Assembly: GCF_002019695.1 (NCBI RefSeq)
Contig: NZ_KV917376.1
Coordinates: 1,387,293-1,451,292, forward strand
Source of the DNA: Evansella clarkii
GTDB taxonomy: Bacteria; Bacillota; Bacilli; Bacillales; Salisediminibacteriaceae
Reading direction: 5' to 3'
DNA: 64,000 bases
Shown: one piece after another, positions 52,470 to 61,320 of the stretch
Position numbering within the stretch: the first letter of the stretch is position 1
Layout of the letters: the number at the start of each line of letters is the position of its first letter
The notes under the pieces: generated by a model
Seen by the model: the letters and a program-made list of their open reading frames with translations, nothing else
Database searches by the model: none
Told to the model about the DNA's origin: nothing
Translations under genes and position numbers: made by a program

Positions 52470-53669
52470 ATGAGTCATCGGTTTACGTTTCAGGAGCATT
52501 TGCTTCGCTGGTCAAAAAAGCATAAAAAACAGCTCACTTTCCATACATCAGTACTTGCTGCTGTTACCGGCACCATCCTTATTGCTTCGAATTTTTTCGC
52601 ATTCACTTCCCCGCCGGAAGTCATCGAAAACGAGGATTCCATACTTACGGCAACATTCGTAGGCGATATGATGTTTGGCAGATATGTGGAGGAAGTGATC
52701 GACAGGAAAGGGTATGATTACTTGTTCGAATACACAGACCCTTATTTTGCTGTGTCCGACTTTGCCACCGGGAATTTCAAGCATCCCCTCCTGATCGAAG
52801 ACCGGCCGCCGAACCCTGACCAGGCTTTCGTTTTTTCCACAACGACAGATACGGTGGATGCCCTTAAACAGAGGAATTTCCGCTCCCTGTCCATCGCCAA
52901 CAACAACATCTACGACCACGGCCAGCTTGCCTTCCGGGACACGGTGAATTACTTCAATGACCAGGAGGATATCGCGGTAACCGGGCATATGACCGACCAT
53001 GAGGACCTGGATAACGCGGCGATCTACGACCATAACGGGCTCACGATTGCCACCCTTGGAGTGACGGATGTCCTTGCAAAAAATTCAGCTGTCACCTCCT
53101 ACAGACCCGGGGTGATTCCTCTGGAGCCGCCTCACTACATTATCAATTCTATCGTCAATGCGAGCAAAGTATCCGACCTTGTTATCGTTCATGTCCACTG
53201 GGGGGAAGCGTATGACTCCCATATCAGCAGCCGGCAGCGTGATCTGGCAAAAGCTATGTCACATGCAGGGGCAGACATCATTATTGGTCATTACCCGCAC
53301 GTCTTAGCACCGATCGAAGTTTACAATGACACGGTCATTTTCTACAGCCTCGGCAACTTTATTTTTGACCAGGGCTGGAGCCGGACGAAGCAGACAGCCC
53401 TTGCGCAGTACAATCTGCTGGAAGATGGGACAGCGGAAATTGAGCTCGTCCCGTATGTCACCCGGGAGGGGCAGCCCCGTCCGGTGGGCGACAGATCACC
53501 CCGGGCGAGCGTTATCCAGAAGATGCTCACGAAAAATCTGGACCCGGAAACGTATGAACGAAACGGGGCGAAAATAATCCTGAAGGTAAATCACGAACGT
53601 GTCATCCAGGCAAATAATGAGCCACTTGAGACGGTGAAGAAAGGCGGTGGCAGCGATGTGGCTTCGTAA
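52470..53669 (+). CDS. pgsA: Poly-gamma-glutamate synthesis protein PgsA/CapA
   Basis: A 399-residue protein with one N-terminal membrane anchor (about 25-45) and a large extracytoplasmic PGA_cap domain of the calcineurin-like metallophosphatase fold: FVGDMMFGR, SIANNNIYDHG, VHVHWGEAYDS, IIGHYPHVLAPIE, FYSLGNFIFDQ. It is needed for polymer export or capsule transport. It overlaps the next gene by about 14 bases. AAAGGAG precedes the ATG. Confidence 0.94.
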   Translation: MSHRFTFQEHLLRWSKKHKKQLTFHTSVLAAVTGTILIASNFFAFTSPPEVIENEDSILTATFVGDMMFGRYVEEVIDRKGYDYLFEYTDPYFAVSDFATGNFKHPLLIEDRPPNPDQAFVFSTTTDTVDALKQRNFRSLSIANNNIYDHGQLAFRDTVNYFNDQEDIAVTGHMTDHEDLDNAAIYDHNGLTIATLGVTDVLAKNSAVTSYRPGVIPLEPPHYIINSIVNASKVSDLVIVHVHWGEAYDSHISSRQRDLAKAMSHAGADIIIGHYPHVLAPIEVYNDTVIFYSLGNFIFDQGWSRTKQTALAQYNLLEDGTAEIELVPYVTREGQPRPVGDRSPRASVIQKMLTKNLDPETYERNGAKIILKVNHERVIQANNEPLETVKKGGGSDVAS

Positions 53670-55653
53670 AATGACCAATATCGTTGGAATTCCGCTGATC
53701 ATCTTATTTATCATCGGTGCTTATATTGAAATTAACCCGGAGCGGGACGAGGATCAGCAGCAGGGGCAAATTTTTGAAGCGGTAGATGCAAATAACGCAT
53801 TCGCTGTGTCAGCCTCCAATGCAGAAGCAGTGCAGGCCGGTATCGAAGTGATGGAAAACGGCGGAAACGCTATCGATGCTGCAATCGCTGTTTCGTTCAT
53901 GCTCGGTGTCGTTGAGCCGTACGGTTCCGGCATTGGCGGGGGCGGATCCATGCTCATTTTCGATCCGACAGCAACTGACCAGGCAAGCCAGATGCGCTAT
54001 ATTGATTACCGGGAAACCGCGCCACTCTCCCTCGTAGTCCGGGGGCAGAACCAGATTGGGGAAGAGGAACCACTGGAAAACCAGGAGGACGGTGATGCAG
54101 GGGAGGAGCCTGCCCGAATTCCACAGGGGCCGGCTGCCCAGCAGATTAATTTAACGGAAATGCGTGATTTCGGCGTGCCTGGTTTTCTGAAAGGGATGGC
54201 TTATCTGTTTGACAACTATGCAACAATGGATTTTTCCGATCTGATCCGACCTTCGATTGAAACGGCGGAAAACGGCTATACGGCTGACCGCTATCTGGCA
54301 GAGCGGTTCCACTATGCGCAGCACCGGCTGAACCATGCGGAAATACCGCATTTTTACCCGGAGCATCAGCTGATTCAGGAAGGCCAGCTTCTCGTTCAGA
54401 CCGAGCTTGCGGAAACACTCAGGGAAATCGAGCGTCTCGGGCCGGACAGTTATTTTCACGAGGAGCTTGCAACGGCCATGTCTGAGCGGTACCCGATTCT
54501 CACGGAGCAGGACTTCGAGGAGTACATGGTGCTTACAAATCAGCGACCGTCCCATGGAGAATTCCAGGGTTATCAGGTGTACGCCGCCCCGCCGCCACTC
54601 GCCGGACCGGTGCTCATCCAGACCCTGTACATGGCAGAAATGATGAATCTCGGGGAGCATGAACTTCTTGCGGAAACAGAGCCTGACATCGAATCATACA
54701 TCGACCTGGTGGAAAAAATCGCCGGAATCAATGACCAGACGTACCGTGCCCGGTTAGGGACGATCGGTGATCCGCACACATCTTATACTGCATCAACAGA
54801 AGCGGAACGGATCGTCACACGTGAGTTCGCCGGCGAGCTTGTTTCCAGATGGGAATCCGCCCAGGCAGAAAGAGATGAACAATTTTTCCAGGACGAAGAG
54901 GATTACAGGGAGGAAGGGACGGAATCGTACGTACCGCCAGCAAACCGAAGCTTGTTTGCCGGGAAAGGTTTCGGAACGACCGAAACTACCAGCCCGGCCG
55001 TTTCGTTCCTTGATTCACCGGCTGATATCAACCAGCACAACAACACGACTCACTTCGTTGTCATTGACCGTGAGGGAAGGATGGTCTCTGCTACACATAC
55101 ATTGAGTAACTTCTTCGGCTCTGGTGAGTATTACAAAGGGTTTTTCCTGAACGACCAGCTGAGCAACTTCAGCTCCACCGAAGGAAATATTAACGCCCCA
55201 GCACCTGGCCGTCGTCCGAGAAGTTTTATGACACCGACTATTTTTATCAGGGAAAACGAAGGGGCAATTGAAGAGGTGATCGGGCTCGGTTCCCCAGGAG
55301 GAGCGCGAATTCCGATGATGCTTTCCCAGGCGCTTATCTACCATCTGATTCATGGGGAGGATTTCCTTGATGCGGTGGAGCGTCCCCGCCTGCAGTACGA
55401 TTTTAATGAAAACACCCAGCAGTTTGAAGTGCGTCTCGAGCCTCGTTTTACCGAACTGCCGGAATACCCATGGATCCGGGAGGCTCTCATTCAGCGGGGC
55501 TACCCGGTCTCCGTGGAATATAGCGATATGTATTTTGGCGGAATTCAGGCATTGATTTTCGATGCACGCCAGCAGATCATCACCGGAAGCGCGGACACAC
55601 GCCGTGGCGGAACCTGGGAACACGGGGAATACAATGAGGGAGGAGGGGGCTGA
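53656..55653 (+). CDS. Gamma-glutamyltransferase family, CapD/PgsD-like
   Basis: A 665-residue Ntn-hydrolase of the gamma-glutamyltranspeptidase family with an N-terminal membrane segment (about 9-25). The large-subunit motif NGGNAIDAAIAVSFMLGVVEPYGSG (shown in part) is present, and the self-cleavage/nucleophile Thr is in NNTTHFVVID at about residue 465, followed by GLGSPGGARIPMM. In capsule operons this enzyme (CapD) cuts poly-glutamate and links it to peptidoglycan, or trims it. I use ATG 53656; the GTG at 53647 is an alternative. It overlaps pgsA, so they are coupled. Confidence 0.92.
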   Translation: MWLRKMTNIVGIPLIILFIIGAYIEINPERDEDQQQGQIFEAVDANNAFAVSASNAEAVQAGIEVMENGGNAIDAAIAVSFMLGVVEPYGSGIGGGGSMLIFDPTATDQASQMRYIDYRETAPLSLVVRGQNQIGEEEPLENQEDGDAGEEPARIPQGPAAQQINLTEMRDFGVPGFLKGMAYLFDNYATMDFSDLIRPSIETAENGYTADRYLAERFHYAQHRLNHAEIPHFYPEHQLIQEGQLLVQTELAETLREIERLGPDSYFHEELATAMSERYPILTEQDFEEYMVLTNQRPSHGEFQGYQVYAAPPPLAGPVLIQTLYMAEMMNLGEHELLAETEPDIESYIDLVEKIAGINDQTYRARLGTIGDPHTSYTASTEAERIVTREFAGELVSRWESAQAERDEQFFQDEEDYREEGTESYVPPANRSLFAGKGFGTTETTSPAVSFLDSPADINQHNNTTHFVVIDREGRMVSATHTLSNFFGSGEYYKGFFLNDQLSNFSSTEGNINAPAPGRRPRSFMTPTIFIRENEGAIEEVIGLGSPGGARIPMMLSQALIYHLIHGEDFLDAVERPRLQYDFNENTQQFEVRLEPRFTELPEYPWIREALIQRGYPVSVEYSDMYFGGIQALIFDARQQIITGSADTRRGGTWEHGEYNEGGGG

Positions 55654-56564
55654 TGAACAGAAAATGGTTTCCAATCGTATTTTTCCTGGCCGTCTTCTTC
55701 TTCATGGTCGTCTTCCGTCACGAAGAATACCTCTCCGGATCGGAGTCCCGCCAGATTGAACAGGTGACCTTCGAAGAGGACTGGGCCGAGCACGGGAACA
55801 TTCCCGAGCATCTGCGGGACATCACCCGGGGGCTGGACGGCCCCCTCCGGAGCAAAATTATTCATAAAGTGATCAACGGGGAAACACTGAATGTTTTGTA
55901 TCTCCCGTCCACACCGTTTTTCGAGCGGACTGTAAGGACAGACATCGAAGAGCAACAACCCCTCTGGCTGGAAAAAACAGAGGAAATCCTCTCTGACGTT
56001 TATAAATATGATTTCGTGGATTTGCTCGTTTTGCCGCCAGACGCACTAAGGTATGAGCTTCAGGAAGATGGGGAAGTCATCGAGGATGACGATGATCTGA
56101 ATGATGAGGCTCCATATGGTGAGCTGCCTGGCCAGGAAGAGGAGCCTGATGCGCCGGAACCGAGCTATCTCCAGTCGGTAAGGGAGCTCCGGGAGCTTGA
56201 ACCGGACGTGATTCTTCTCGATATGGCACTGATCGCTGAGCATCTGGATGACAGTGAATATTCGGTGGAAGGGTATACAGCCCAGGTGCTTGAGCTGCTG
56301 GAAACTTTGTATCGGCCCCGTGACAGGTATTTTACCTATATGCTCGCTGGTGTGGAGCTACATGAAGCGTTGTTCTTTGAGCGGGAGGATACTACACTGA
56401 ATGATCATATCGAGCGGTTGTCCGAGCAGCTGGATTTCGGTGTCAAGCAGGCGGTTATCGACTTCGAGCGGGGCGCAGCCTACATGCCAGAGGACCAATT
56501 GCATGAACGGTGGGCCCGCCAGGTCATGGTGCCGCTGTTTTATCGGGGGATCATACCGGAGTAG
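55653..56564 (+). CDS. Membrane-anchored protein of unknown function in the pgs locus
   Basis: A 303-residue protein with one N-terminal membrane segment (about 5-20) and an acidic extracytoplasmic domain. The stretches VDLLVLPPDALRYEL and EPDVILLDMALIAEH have the beta-strand/Asp pattern seen in SGNH-type hydrolases, but I see no clear GDS or catalytic His block. Its ATG overlaps the ggt stop (TGATG) and a GGAGGGGG site lies upstream, so it is translated with the capsule genes. It takes the place of PgsE/CapE, which is far smaller. Function unknown. Confidence 0.7.
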   Translation: MNRKWFPIVFFLAVFFFMVVFRHEEYLSGSESRQIEQVTFEEDWAEHGNIPEHLRDITRGLDGPLRSKIIHKVINGETLNVLYLPSTPFFERTVRTDIEEQQPLWLEKTEEILSDVYKYDFVDLLVLPPDALRYELQEDGEVIEDDDDLNDEAPYGELPGQEEEPDAPEPSYLQSVRELRELEPDVILLDMALIAEHLDDSEYSVEGYTAQVLELLETLYRPRDRYFTYMLAGVELHEALFFEREDTTLNDHIERLSEQLDFGVKQAVIDFERGAAYMPEDQLHERWARQVMVPLFYRGIIPE

Positions 56565-56584
56565 GTGGTTTGTCTTTTCTGTAG

Positions 56585-56690
56585 TAGGTTCGGTTGGCGC
56601 GATAAGCATGGAGTTTGGCGTGATAAGTATGTGGTTTCGCGCGATAAGCATGAAGTTTGGCGTGATAAATATCGAGTTCCGCGCGATTAC
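56585..56690. repeat. Short direct-repeat array, family G
   Basis: Five units of GGCGCGATAAGCATGGAGTT, GGCGTGATAAGTATG and relatives, about 21 bp apart, immediately after the capsule locus. Confidence 0.8.
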
Positions 56691-56694
56691 ATGA

Positions 56695-57527
56695 ATTAAG
56701 TGCTTTGTTTAATTGTAAGCTTGCGTTGAAAAAGCCCTCACTGGAGGGCTTTTTCAACGCATCGAAGCTTAACCCCAGCATACAGCAAAGCAGTTAGTTA
56801 AATAATCTTTTAATAAATTTCTCTTGCTTCGCGCGATAAGTATGGAGTTAGGCGTGATAAGCAGTTGGTTTGGCGCGATAAGCATGCAAATCGGCGTGAT
56901 AAGTACCGAGTTCCGCGTGATAATATGAATAAAGTGCTTTGCTTCATTGTAAGCATGATGTTTAAAAAGCCCTCACTGGAGGGCTTTTTCAACGCTTCGA
57001 AGCTTAACCCCAGCATACAGCAAAGCAGTTAGTTAAATTATCTTTTAATAAATTTCTCTTGCTTCGCGCGATAAGTATGGAGTTAGGCGTGATAAGCAGT
57101 TGGTTTGGCGCGATAAGCATGCAAATCGGCGTGATAAGGATTGAGTTCCGCGCGATAATATGAATTAAGAGCTTTGTTTAATTGTAAGCTTGTGTTGAAA
57201 AAGCCCTCACTGGAGGGCTTTTTCAACGCATCGAAGCTAAACCCCAGCATACAGCAAAGCAGTTAGTTAACTAATCTTTTAATAAAATTCTCTTGCTTCG
57301 CGCGATAAGTATGGAGTTAGGCGTGATAAGCAGCTAGTTTCGCGCGATAATCAGTGAAATTGGCGTAATAAGTATCGAGTTCCGCGTGATAATATGAATA
57401 AAGTGCTTTGCTTCATTGTAAGCATGATGTTGAAAAAGCCCTCACTGGAGGGCTTTTTCAACGCTTCGAAGCTAAACCCCAGCATACAGCAAAGCAGTTA
57501 GTTAAATAATCTTTTAATAAATTTCTC
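56695..57527. repeat. Composite repeat of 235 bp in tandem: family G units plus expanded P element
   Basis: CTTGCTTCGCGCGATAAG starts at 56823, 57058, 57292 and 57527 (steps 235, 234, 235). Each block has five GCGATAA/GTGATAA units at exact 21-bp spacing (first block: 56835, 56856, 56877, 56898, 56919), then an expanded P element: left arm GTGCTTTGTTTAATTGTAAG, a terminator-like hairpin (AAAAAGCCCTCACTGGAGGG then CTTTTT), and right arm CGAAGCTTAACCCCAGCATA then CAGCAAAGCAGTTAGTTAA. A first P without the preceding block is at 56695-56810. Confidence 0.88.
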
Positions 57528-57610
57528 TTGCTTCGCGCGATAAGTATGAAGTTAAGCGTGATAAACAGCTGGTTTCGCGTGATAAGCATGAAGTTTGGCG
57601 CGATAATTAA
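57528..57610. repeat. Family G array just upstream of NERD copy 3
   Basis: The start of a fifth block: GCGCGATAAGTATGAAGTTA, GCGTGATAAACAGCTGG, GCGTGATAAGCATGAAG and GCGCGATAATTAAAC. No P element follows; the NERD leader begins instead. Confidence 0.8.
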
Positions 57611-57728
57611 ACAAGTGCCAAGTGACTACAACAAACTTACAAATAATAACTTATATAAAGGAATTATGTCTGTCTTTGCCGAATATAAAGGCGTAATAGC
57701 ACATCACCATACAAAGGAGGAAGACTTA

Positions 57729-58709
57729 TTGATTAAAAAAGTACTGAAACCTTCATTAACACTTCAGCAGCATGAAGCTTTACTTAGGAACCTTGATCCT
57801 CACCATTTTCGAAGAAATCTCATTGAAAAGAATTATCGGAAACTACTTTCCGGTTTCAGAGGGGAGAAGCAGCTTAATTATGAACTGACCTTTCTGAGAA
57901 ATCACAAATTCACTATTTATAATGATCTCCGCCTCCCGCATCAGGGTAATTTTTTTCAAATCGACTGCCTCTTGCTTTCCCCGACTCTTATCCTTCTCCT
58001 TGAAGCAAAAAATCTTTCCGGTCGTATCACAATTAACCACCATACAAACGAGATGTCTCGCATTGTACCTGCAACAAACGAAGAAGAAGGTTATGCTGAT
58101 CCAACTCTTCAGACAGCCAGGCACAGGCTTCAACTATACGAATGGCTAATAAAAAATAACCTCCGCACTATTTCTATCGATTCCCTCGTGGTTTTTACTA
58201 ATCCAAACTCAAACCTGTCTATTTCCAACGGGCACCCTTCCGGGAAAAGTATAATAAAGGGCCCAGCTACGGCACAGTCGGTTAGTCAACTACAAAAAAA
58301 GCATGAAAAAAACGGACCTGTAACTACACATGAGCTTAGCAACATTAGCAGTCGGCTTCTGGCAGATCATACTCCTAAAAAGGAAGACATTCTGCAGAGA
58401 TATAATATACGAGCCAGTGAAATCACAACCGGGATTGCTTGTCCTGACTGCAGCCAACGCCCGATGATTAGAGTACGGGGAAAATGGAAGTGTATAAATA
58501 CTGTCTGCTTAAAAACAAGCAATGATGCTCATTTAACGGCACTGAAGGATTACGCCCTCATGTTCGGTCCCCGAATAACAAACACATCGGCTAGACATTA
58601 CCTGAATATTAAATCCTCCTCAATTACACAAAAACTGCTTGCTGAAATGAACCTACCTAGTAATGGTACTACAAGAAACTATTCCTACGAGCTCCCTATA
58701 GAAAATTGA
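57729..58709 (+). CDS. NERD-domain nuclease-like protein with zinc ribbon (copy 3)
   Basis: A 326-residue diverged paralogue of the genes at 12627 and 26876: FRGEKQLNYEL (catalytic Glu region), FFQIDCLLLSP (Asp), LLLEAKNLSG (E-x-K), a zinc ribbon CPDC with later C and C, and the same C-terminal region (ITNTSARHYLNIKSS). I start at the TTG at 57729, which follows AAAGGAGG by 7 bases and aligns with the MIKKxxKPS start of the others. The open frame extends upstream to 57528, but those residues are translated repeat. Family G arrays flank it on both sides. Confidence 0.8.
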   Translation: MIKKVLKPSLTLQQHEALLRNLDPHHFRRNLIEKNYRKLLSGFRGEKQLNYELTFLRNHKFTIYNDLRLPHQGNFFQIDCLLLSPTLILLLEAKNLSGRITINHHTNEMSRIVPATNEEEGYADPTLQTARHRLQLYEWLIKNNLRTISIDSLVVFTNPNSNLSISNGHPSGKSIIKGPATAQSVSQLQKKHEKNGPVTTHELSNISSRLLADHTPKKEDILQRYNIRASEITTGIACPDCSQRPMIRVRGKWKCINTVCLKTSNDAHLTALKDYALMFGPRITNTSARHYLNIKSSSITQKLLAEMNLPSNGTTRNYSYELPIEN

Positions 58710-58756
58710 AGGCTCAGTCTGAAAATACTGCGCAAGGGGTGAAAATTACAAAAGGT

Positions 58757-58860
58757 TAGGCGCGATAACAGTAGAGTTTCGCGTGATAAGTATAAAGTTT
58801 CGCGCGATAAGCAGCGGAATCGGCGTGATAAGTGCAGAGTTCCGCGCGATTAAAATCTAA
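58757..58860. repeat. Family G array downstream of NERD copy 3
   Basis: Five units: GGCGCGATAACAGTAGAG, CGCGTGATAAGTATAAAG, CGCGCGATAAGCAGCGG, GGCGTGATAAGTGCAGAG and CGCGCGATTAAAATC, 20-21 bp apart. Confidence 0.8.
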
Positions 58861-58966
58861 TTGAACAAAAGGTTTAAACCCCTTCCCGAAATGAACCACC
58901 CTGTTATAACCCGCCTCCCTTCTGGGTATAGATAACCACACAACCAACAAAGGGGGAGACCCGCAT

Positions 58967-59764
58967 ATGGAAGATAACTACTTAAATTTAAAAGGAAAGA
59001 CGGCAATTATTACGGGAGGAAGTTCCGGAATCGGGAGGGGGACTGCTCTTAAACTGGCTGAGCAAGGTGTTCGTCTCGGCCTTATTGATATTAAGCATGA
59101 AAGAGGAGAAGAAGTGGTGCAGCAGATTGAAGAAAAAGGGAGCGAAGCCGTGCTTGCCGAAGCGGATATTTCTGACCCCGGGGATACAGAACGGGCAATT
59201 AAAGAAATAGCCGATAAGTTTGGCGGGAAAATTGACATTGTTTTTGCCAATGCAGGTATGAATGGGGTGCTTGCACCCATTGAGGACATGGAGCCGGAGG
59301 ACTGGCACAGCACTATCAGCACCAACCTTAACGGGACTTTCTATACGGTGAAATATGCAATTCCTTATATGAAAAAAGGCGGCGGGAGCATCATCATAAC
59401 AAGCTCGGTGAACGGCAGCCGGATTTATAATAACTTCGGGTTTTCTGCCTATAGTTCATCGAAGGGAGGAATTAACGCCTTTGCAAAAATGGCTGCTCTG
59501 GAGCTGGCCAATCATGCCATCCGGGTGAACACCATCTGCCCCGGAGCGGTGAAAACTAAAATTGGCGAGGAAGGAACAGAAAGATCGGAAGCGGTGGAAA
59601 AAATAGAAATACCTGTGGAATATCCGGAAGGAAACCAGCCTTTGGACCACCGGCCGGGCCAGCCAGAGGAAGTCGCCAACCTCGTTCTGTTTTTATCATC
59701 AGAAGCATCTCATCATATCACAGGGACCGAGATATTCATCGATGGAGCAGAATCACTGCTGTAA
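58967..59764 (+). CDS. Short-chain dehydrogenase/reductase
   Basis: A 265-residue classical SDR oxidoreductase. The nucleotide-binding motif TGGSSGIGRG is near residue 17, DISD and NAG (VFANAGMNG) follow, and the catalytic triad is S in ITSSVNGS, with Y and K in YSSSKGG. The C-terminal SEASHHITGTEIFIDGAESLL is typical. Asp in LIDIKHE after beta-2 suggests NAD(H) rather than NADP(H). Substrate unknown. It starts at an ATG after GGGGGAG and is monocistronic with its own terminator. Confidence 0.9.
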   Translation: MEDNYLNLKGKTAIITGGSSGIGRGTALKLAEQGVRLGLIDIKHERGEEVVQQIEEKGSEAVLAEADISDPGDTERAIKEIADKFGGKIDIVFANAGMNGVLAPIEDMEPEDWHSTISTNLNGTFYTVKYAIPYMKKGGGSIIITSSVNGSRIYNNFGFSAYSSSKGGINAFAKMAALELANHAIRVNTICPGAVKTKIGEEGTERSEAVEKIEIPVEYPEGNQPLDHRPGQPEEVANLVLFLSSEASHHITGTEIFIDGAESLL

Positions 59765-59765
59765 A

Positions 59766-59795
59766 TAAAAAGCCCTCCAGTGAGGGCTTTTCTAA
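59766..59795 (+). terminator. Terminator after the SDR gene
   Basis: AAAAGCCCTC, CAGT, GAGGGCTTTT. The same stem (loop reversed) is the one built into the expanded P elements at 56700-57510. Confidence 0.85.
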
Positions 59796-59814
59796 TGTGG
59801 AAGGATAATTAATA

Positions 59815-60003
59815 AAAAGCCAGCATCATTGAGGGCAGGGGCTTCGGAGCTTTGCTAATCAATTAAGCAAAGCATTTAGGTAATTAAGAATTAATCTAAG
59901 TTGTGCGAAAGACACTCTGAGTTGAGCGAATCCCCCTTGAATTAGTGCGATTCACCATTAATGTTGTGCGAACTACCTCCTGAAGTTGTGCAATCCCCCT
60001 AGA
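59815..60003. repeat. Diverged P element followed by a family D array
   Basis: 59815-59890: AGCCAGCATCATTGAGGGC, core GGCTTCGGAGC, then AATCAATTAAGCAAAGCA. 59895-60003: five units of AGTTGTGCGAAAG, AGTTGAGCGAATC, TAGTGCGATTC, GTTGTGCGAAC and GTTGTGCAATC. Confidence 0.7.
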
Positions 60004-60100
60004 TACACCTCCCCCAACTAAATAACCTCCATACCTTCTCCATACATCGACAATAAATCTGCGGCTTATATGATATAACCTAAATAAACGGGAGGGGATC

Positions 60101-60112
60101 ATGATCGAATGA
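60101..60112 (+). other. Three-codon leader ORF overlapping the TIR gene start (ATGA)
   Basis: ATG-ATC-GAA-TGA lies at ideal distance from GGAGGGG (60091-60096). Its stop overlaps the ATG of the TIR gene at 60109. This arrangement suggests initiation at the first ATG, stop, and re-initiation, lowering expression of the downstream gene. Confidence 0.45.
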
Positions 60113-61224
60113 ATAAGAAACCTAGAGTTTTTATTGGATCCTCGCGAGAGGCGATTCCGTATGTGGATGCCATCCACGGCCGGTTACGATATGAAGCTGA
60201 AGTTACTCCATGGCATACCGCCTTTCGGGAAGCGCATGCTTATAATATGGAAGAATTGGAAAGAGCACTTAATAATGCTGATTATGCTGTGTTTGTCTTC
60301 TCACCTGACGATGTGGTGAAAATCCGCGGCCAGATTTTTTACACAGCGAGGGATAACACCTTATTTGAGCTCGGTCTGTTCTGGGGCAAACTGGAGAGGT
60401 GGAGGGTATTTTACCTGATACCTGATAAGCTGCCGGAACAAACCAACGGTGAACCGGCGGCTGGGCTGCGTCTCGCAACAGATTTAGACGGTATCGCTCC
60501 GCTGACCTATGAGGTGAGGGAGGATAATAATTACGATGCAGCGGTAAGTTTTCCCTGCAGTAGGATCATTAGAAGAATTCAGGAATTGGGGCCGTTTGAA
60601 GACCCTCAAAAAGTAATAGAGCAGCTCGAGAAGAAAAACACAGACAAGGCACATGCACTTCAGTTTTTAGTCCCATTCTCAAAAGCGTTAATGGAGAAAG
60701 AAGCCAATAAATATGAAGTGCTGTATGAAAGCCTGAGGAGTGCCTTTGCTCCGCCAGCGAGATTCAAAGTGAGCGGAGGGACAGTCTTCAAAGCCGCCGA
60801 CAAAGGCCTCGCATATGCCGCTGGGAGGGAGAACAGAGAGACATTTATTCCCTATGATATAAACGGCGGGAAACAGGGGGAGAAGCTGGTGGCAGACTGC
60901 TTTTTAAACAGCGAGGAGCGTGTTTTGTTAATCAACGACCTGCTCGTGAAAACCTATATGATATGCTACCCGTTTAAAAATATAGTGGCAACGGTTCATA
61001 TAAGCGGGCCTTACGAACTTAATAAGGAGCAGTTAGACGAAATGTTTTTAACGAACCAGGAATTGCTCAGGATCATCCAGTTTCTTTTCGGTCCTCCAGC
61101 CAAAAAGGTTTTCAACCAGGAAAAAGACGACCACACAGCTGTCTTTGCCAACTTAACCAGCCATTCAGAGTCCATTGTTTACAAACGAAAAGCCGAATAT
61201 AAAACACCGGACTATCTAATCTGA
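60109..61224 (+). CDS. TIR-like domain protein (CAP12/predicted nucleotide-binding type) with C-terminal sensor-like domain
   Basis: A 371-residue protein. Residues 1-165 form a TIR-like domain of the PF10137 type: RVFIGSSREA at the start, WHTAFREAHAYNMEELERAL, then ADYAVFVFSPDD and RDNTLFELGLFWGKL, whose Glu (about E87) matches the NADase catalytic Glu of this family. Residues about 190-371 form a second alpha/beta domain (RVLLINDLLVKTY, YPFKNIVATVHISGPYELN) that resembles a GAF-like or other ligand-sensing fold; I cannot name it. TIR proteins of this type act as NAD-depleting effectors in phage defence (CBASS, TIR-STING, Pycsar). No cyclase gene is adjacent. Own terminator. Confidence 0.75.
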   Translation: MNKKPRVFIGSSREAIPYVDAIHGRLRYEAEVTPWHTAFREAHAYNMEELERALNNADYAVFVFSPDDVVKIRGQIFYTARDNTLFELGLFWGKLERWRVFYLIPDKLPEQTNGEPAAGLRLATDLDGIAPLTYEVREDNNYDAAVSFPCSRIIRRIQELGPFEDPQKVIEQLEKKNTDKAHALQFLVPFSKALMEKEANKYEVLYESLRSAFAPPARFKVSGGTVFKAADKGLAYAAGRENRETFIPYDINGGKQGEKLVADCFLNSEERVLLINDLLVKTYMICYPFKNIVATVHISGPYELNKEQLDEMFLTNQELLRIIQFLFGPPAKKVFNQEKDDHTAVFANLTSHSESIVYKRKAEYKTPDYLI

Positions 61225-61252
61225 AAAAAGGCACCGCAAATGGTGCCTTTTT
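61222..61252 (+). terminator. Terminator after the TIR gene
   Basis: AAAAAAGGCACC, GCAAAT, GGTGCCTTTTT. It could act in both directions. Confidence 0.85.
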
Positions 61253-61257
61253 CATGG

Positions 61258-61293
61258 AAAAAGAAACCCTCCATATTTATTGGGGAGTTTCTA
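61258..61293 (-). terminator. Terminator of the LCP gene
   Basis: On the minus strand GAAACTCCCC pairs with GGAGGGTTTC (imperfect), followed by TTTTTC. Confidence 0.6.
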
Positions 61294-61320
61294 TCCTAAA
61301 TGTCTGAGGGAGTCACACAC

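Noticed and set aside
57528-57728. Upstream extension of NERD copy 3 (67 more residues)
   Set aside because: Those codons translate family G repeats; the TTG at 57729 has the ribosome binding site and matches the paralogues' start.
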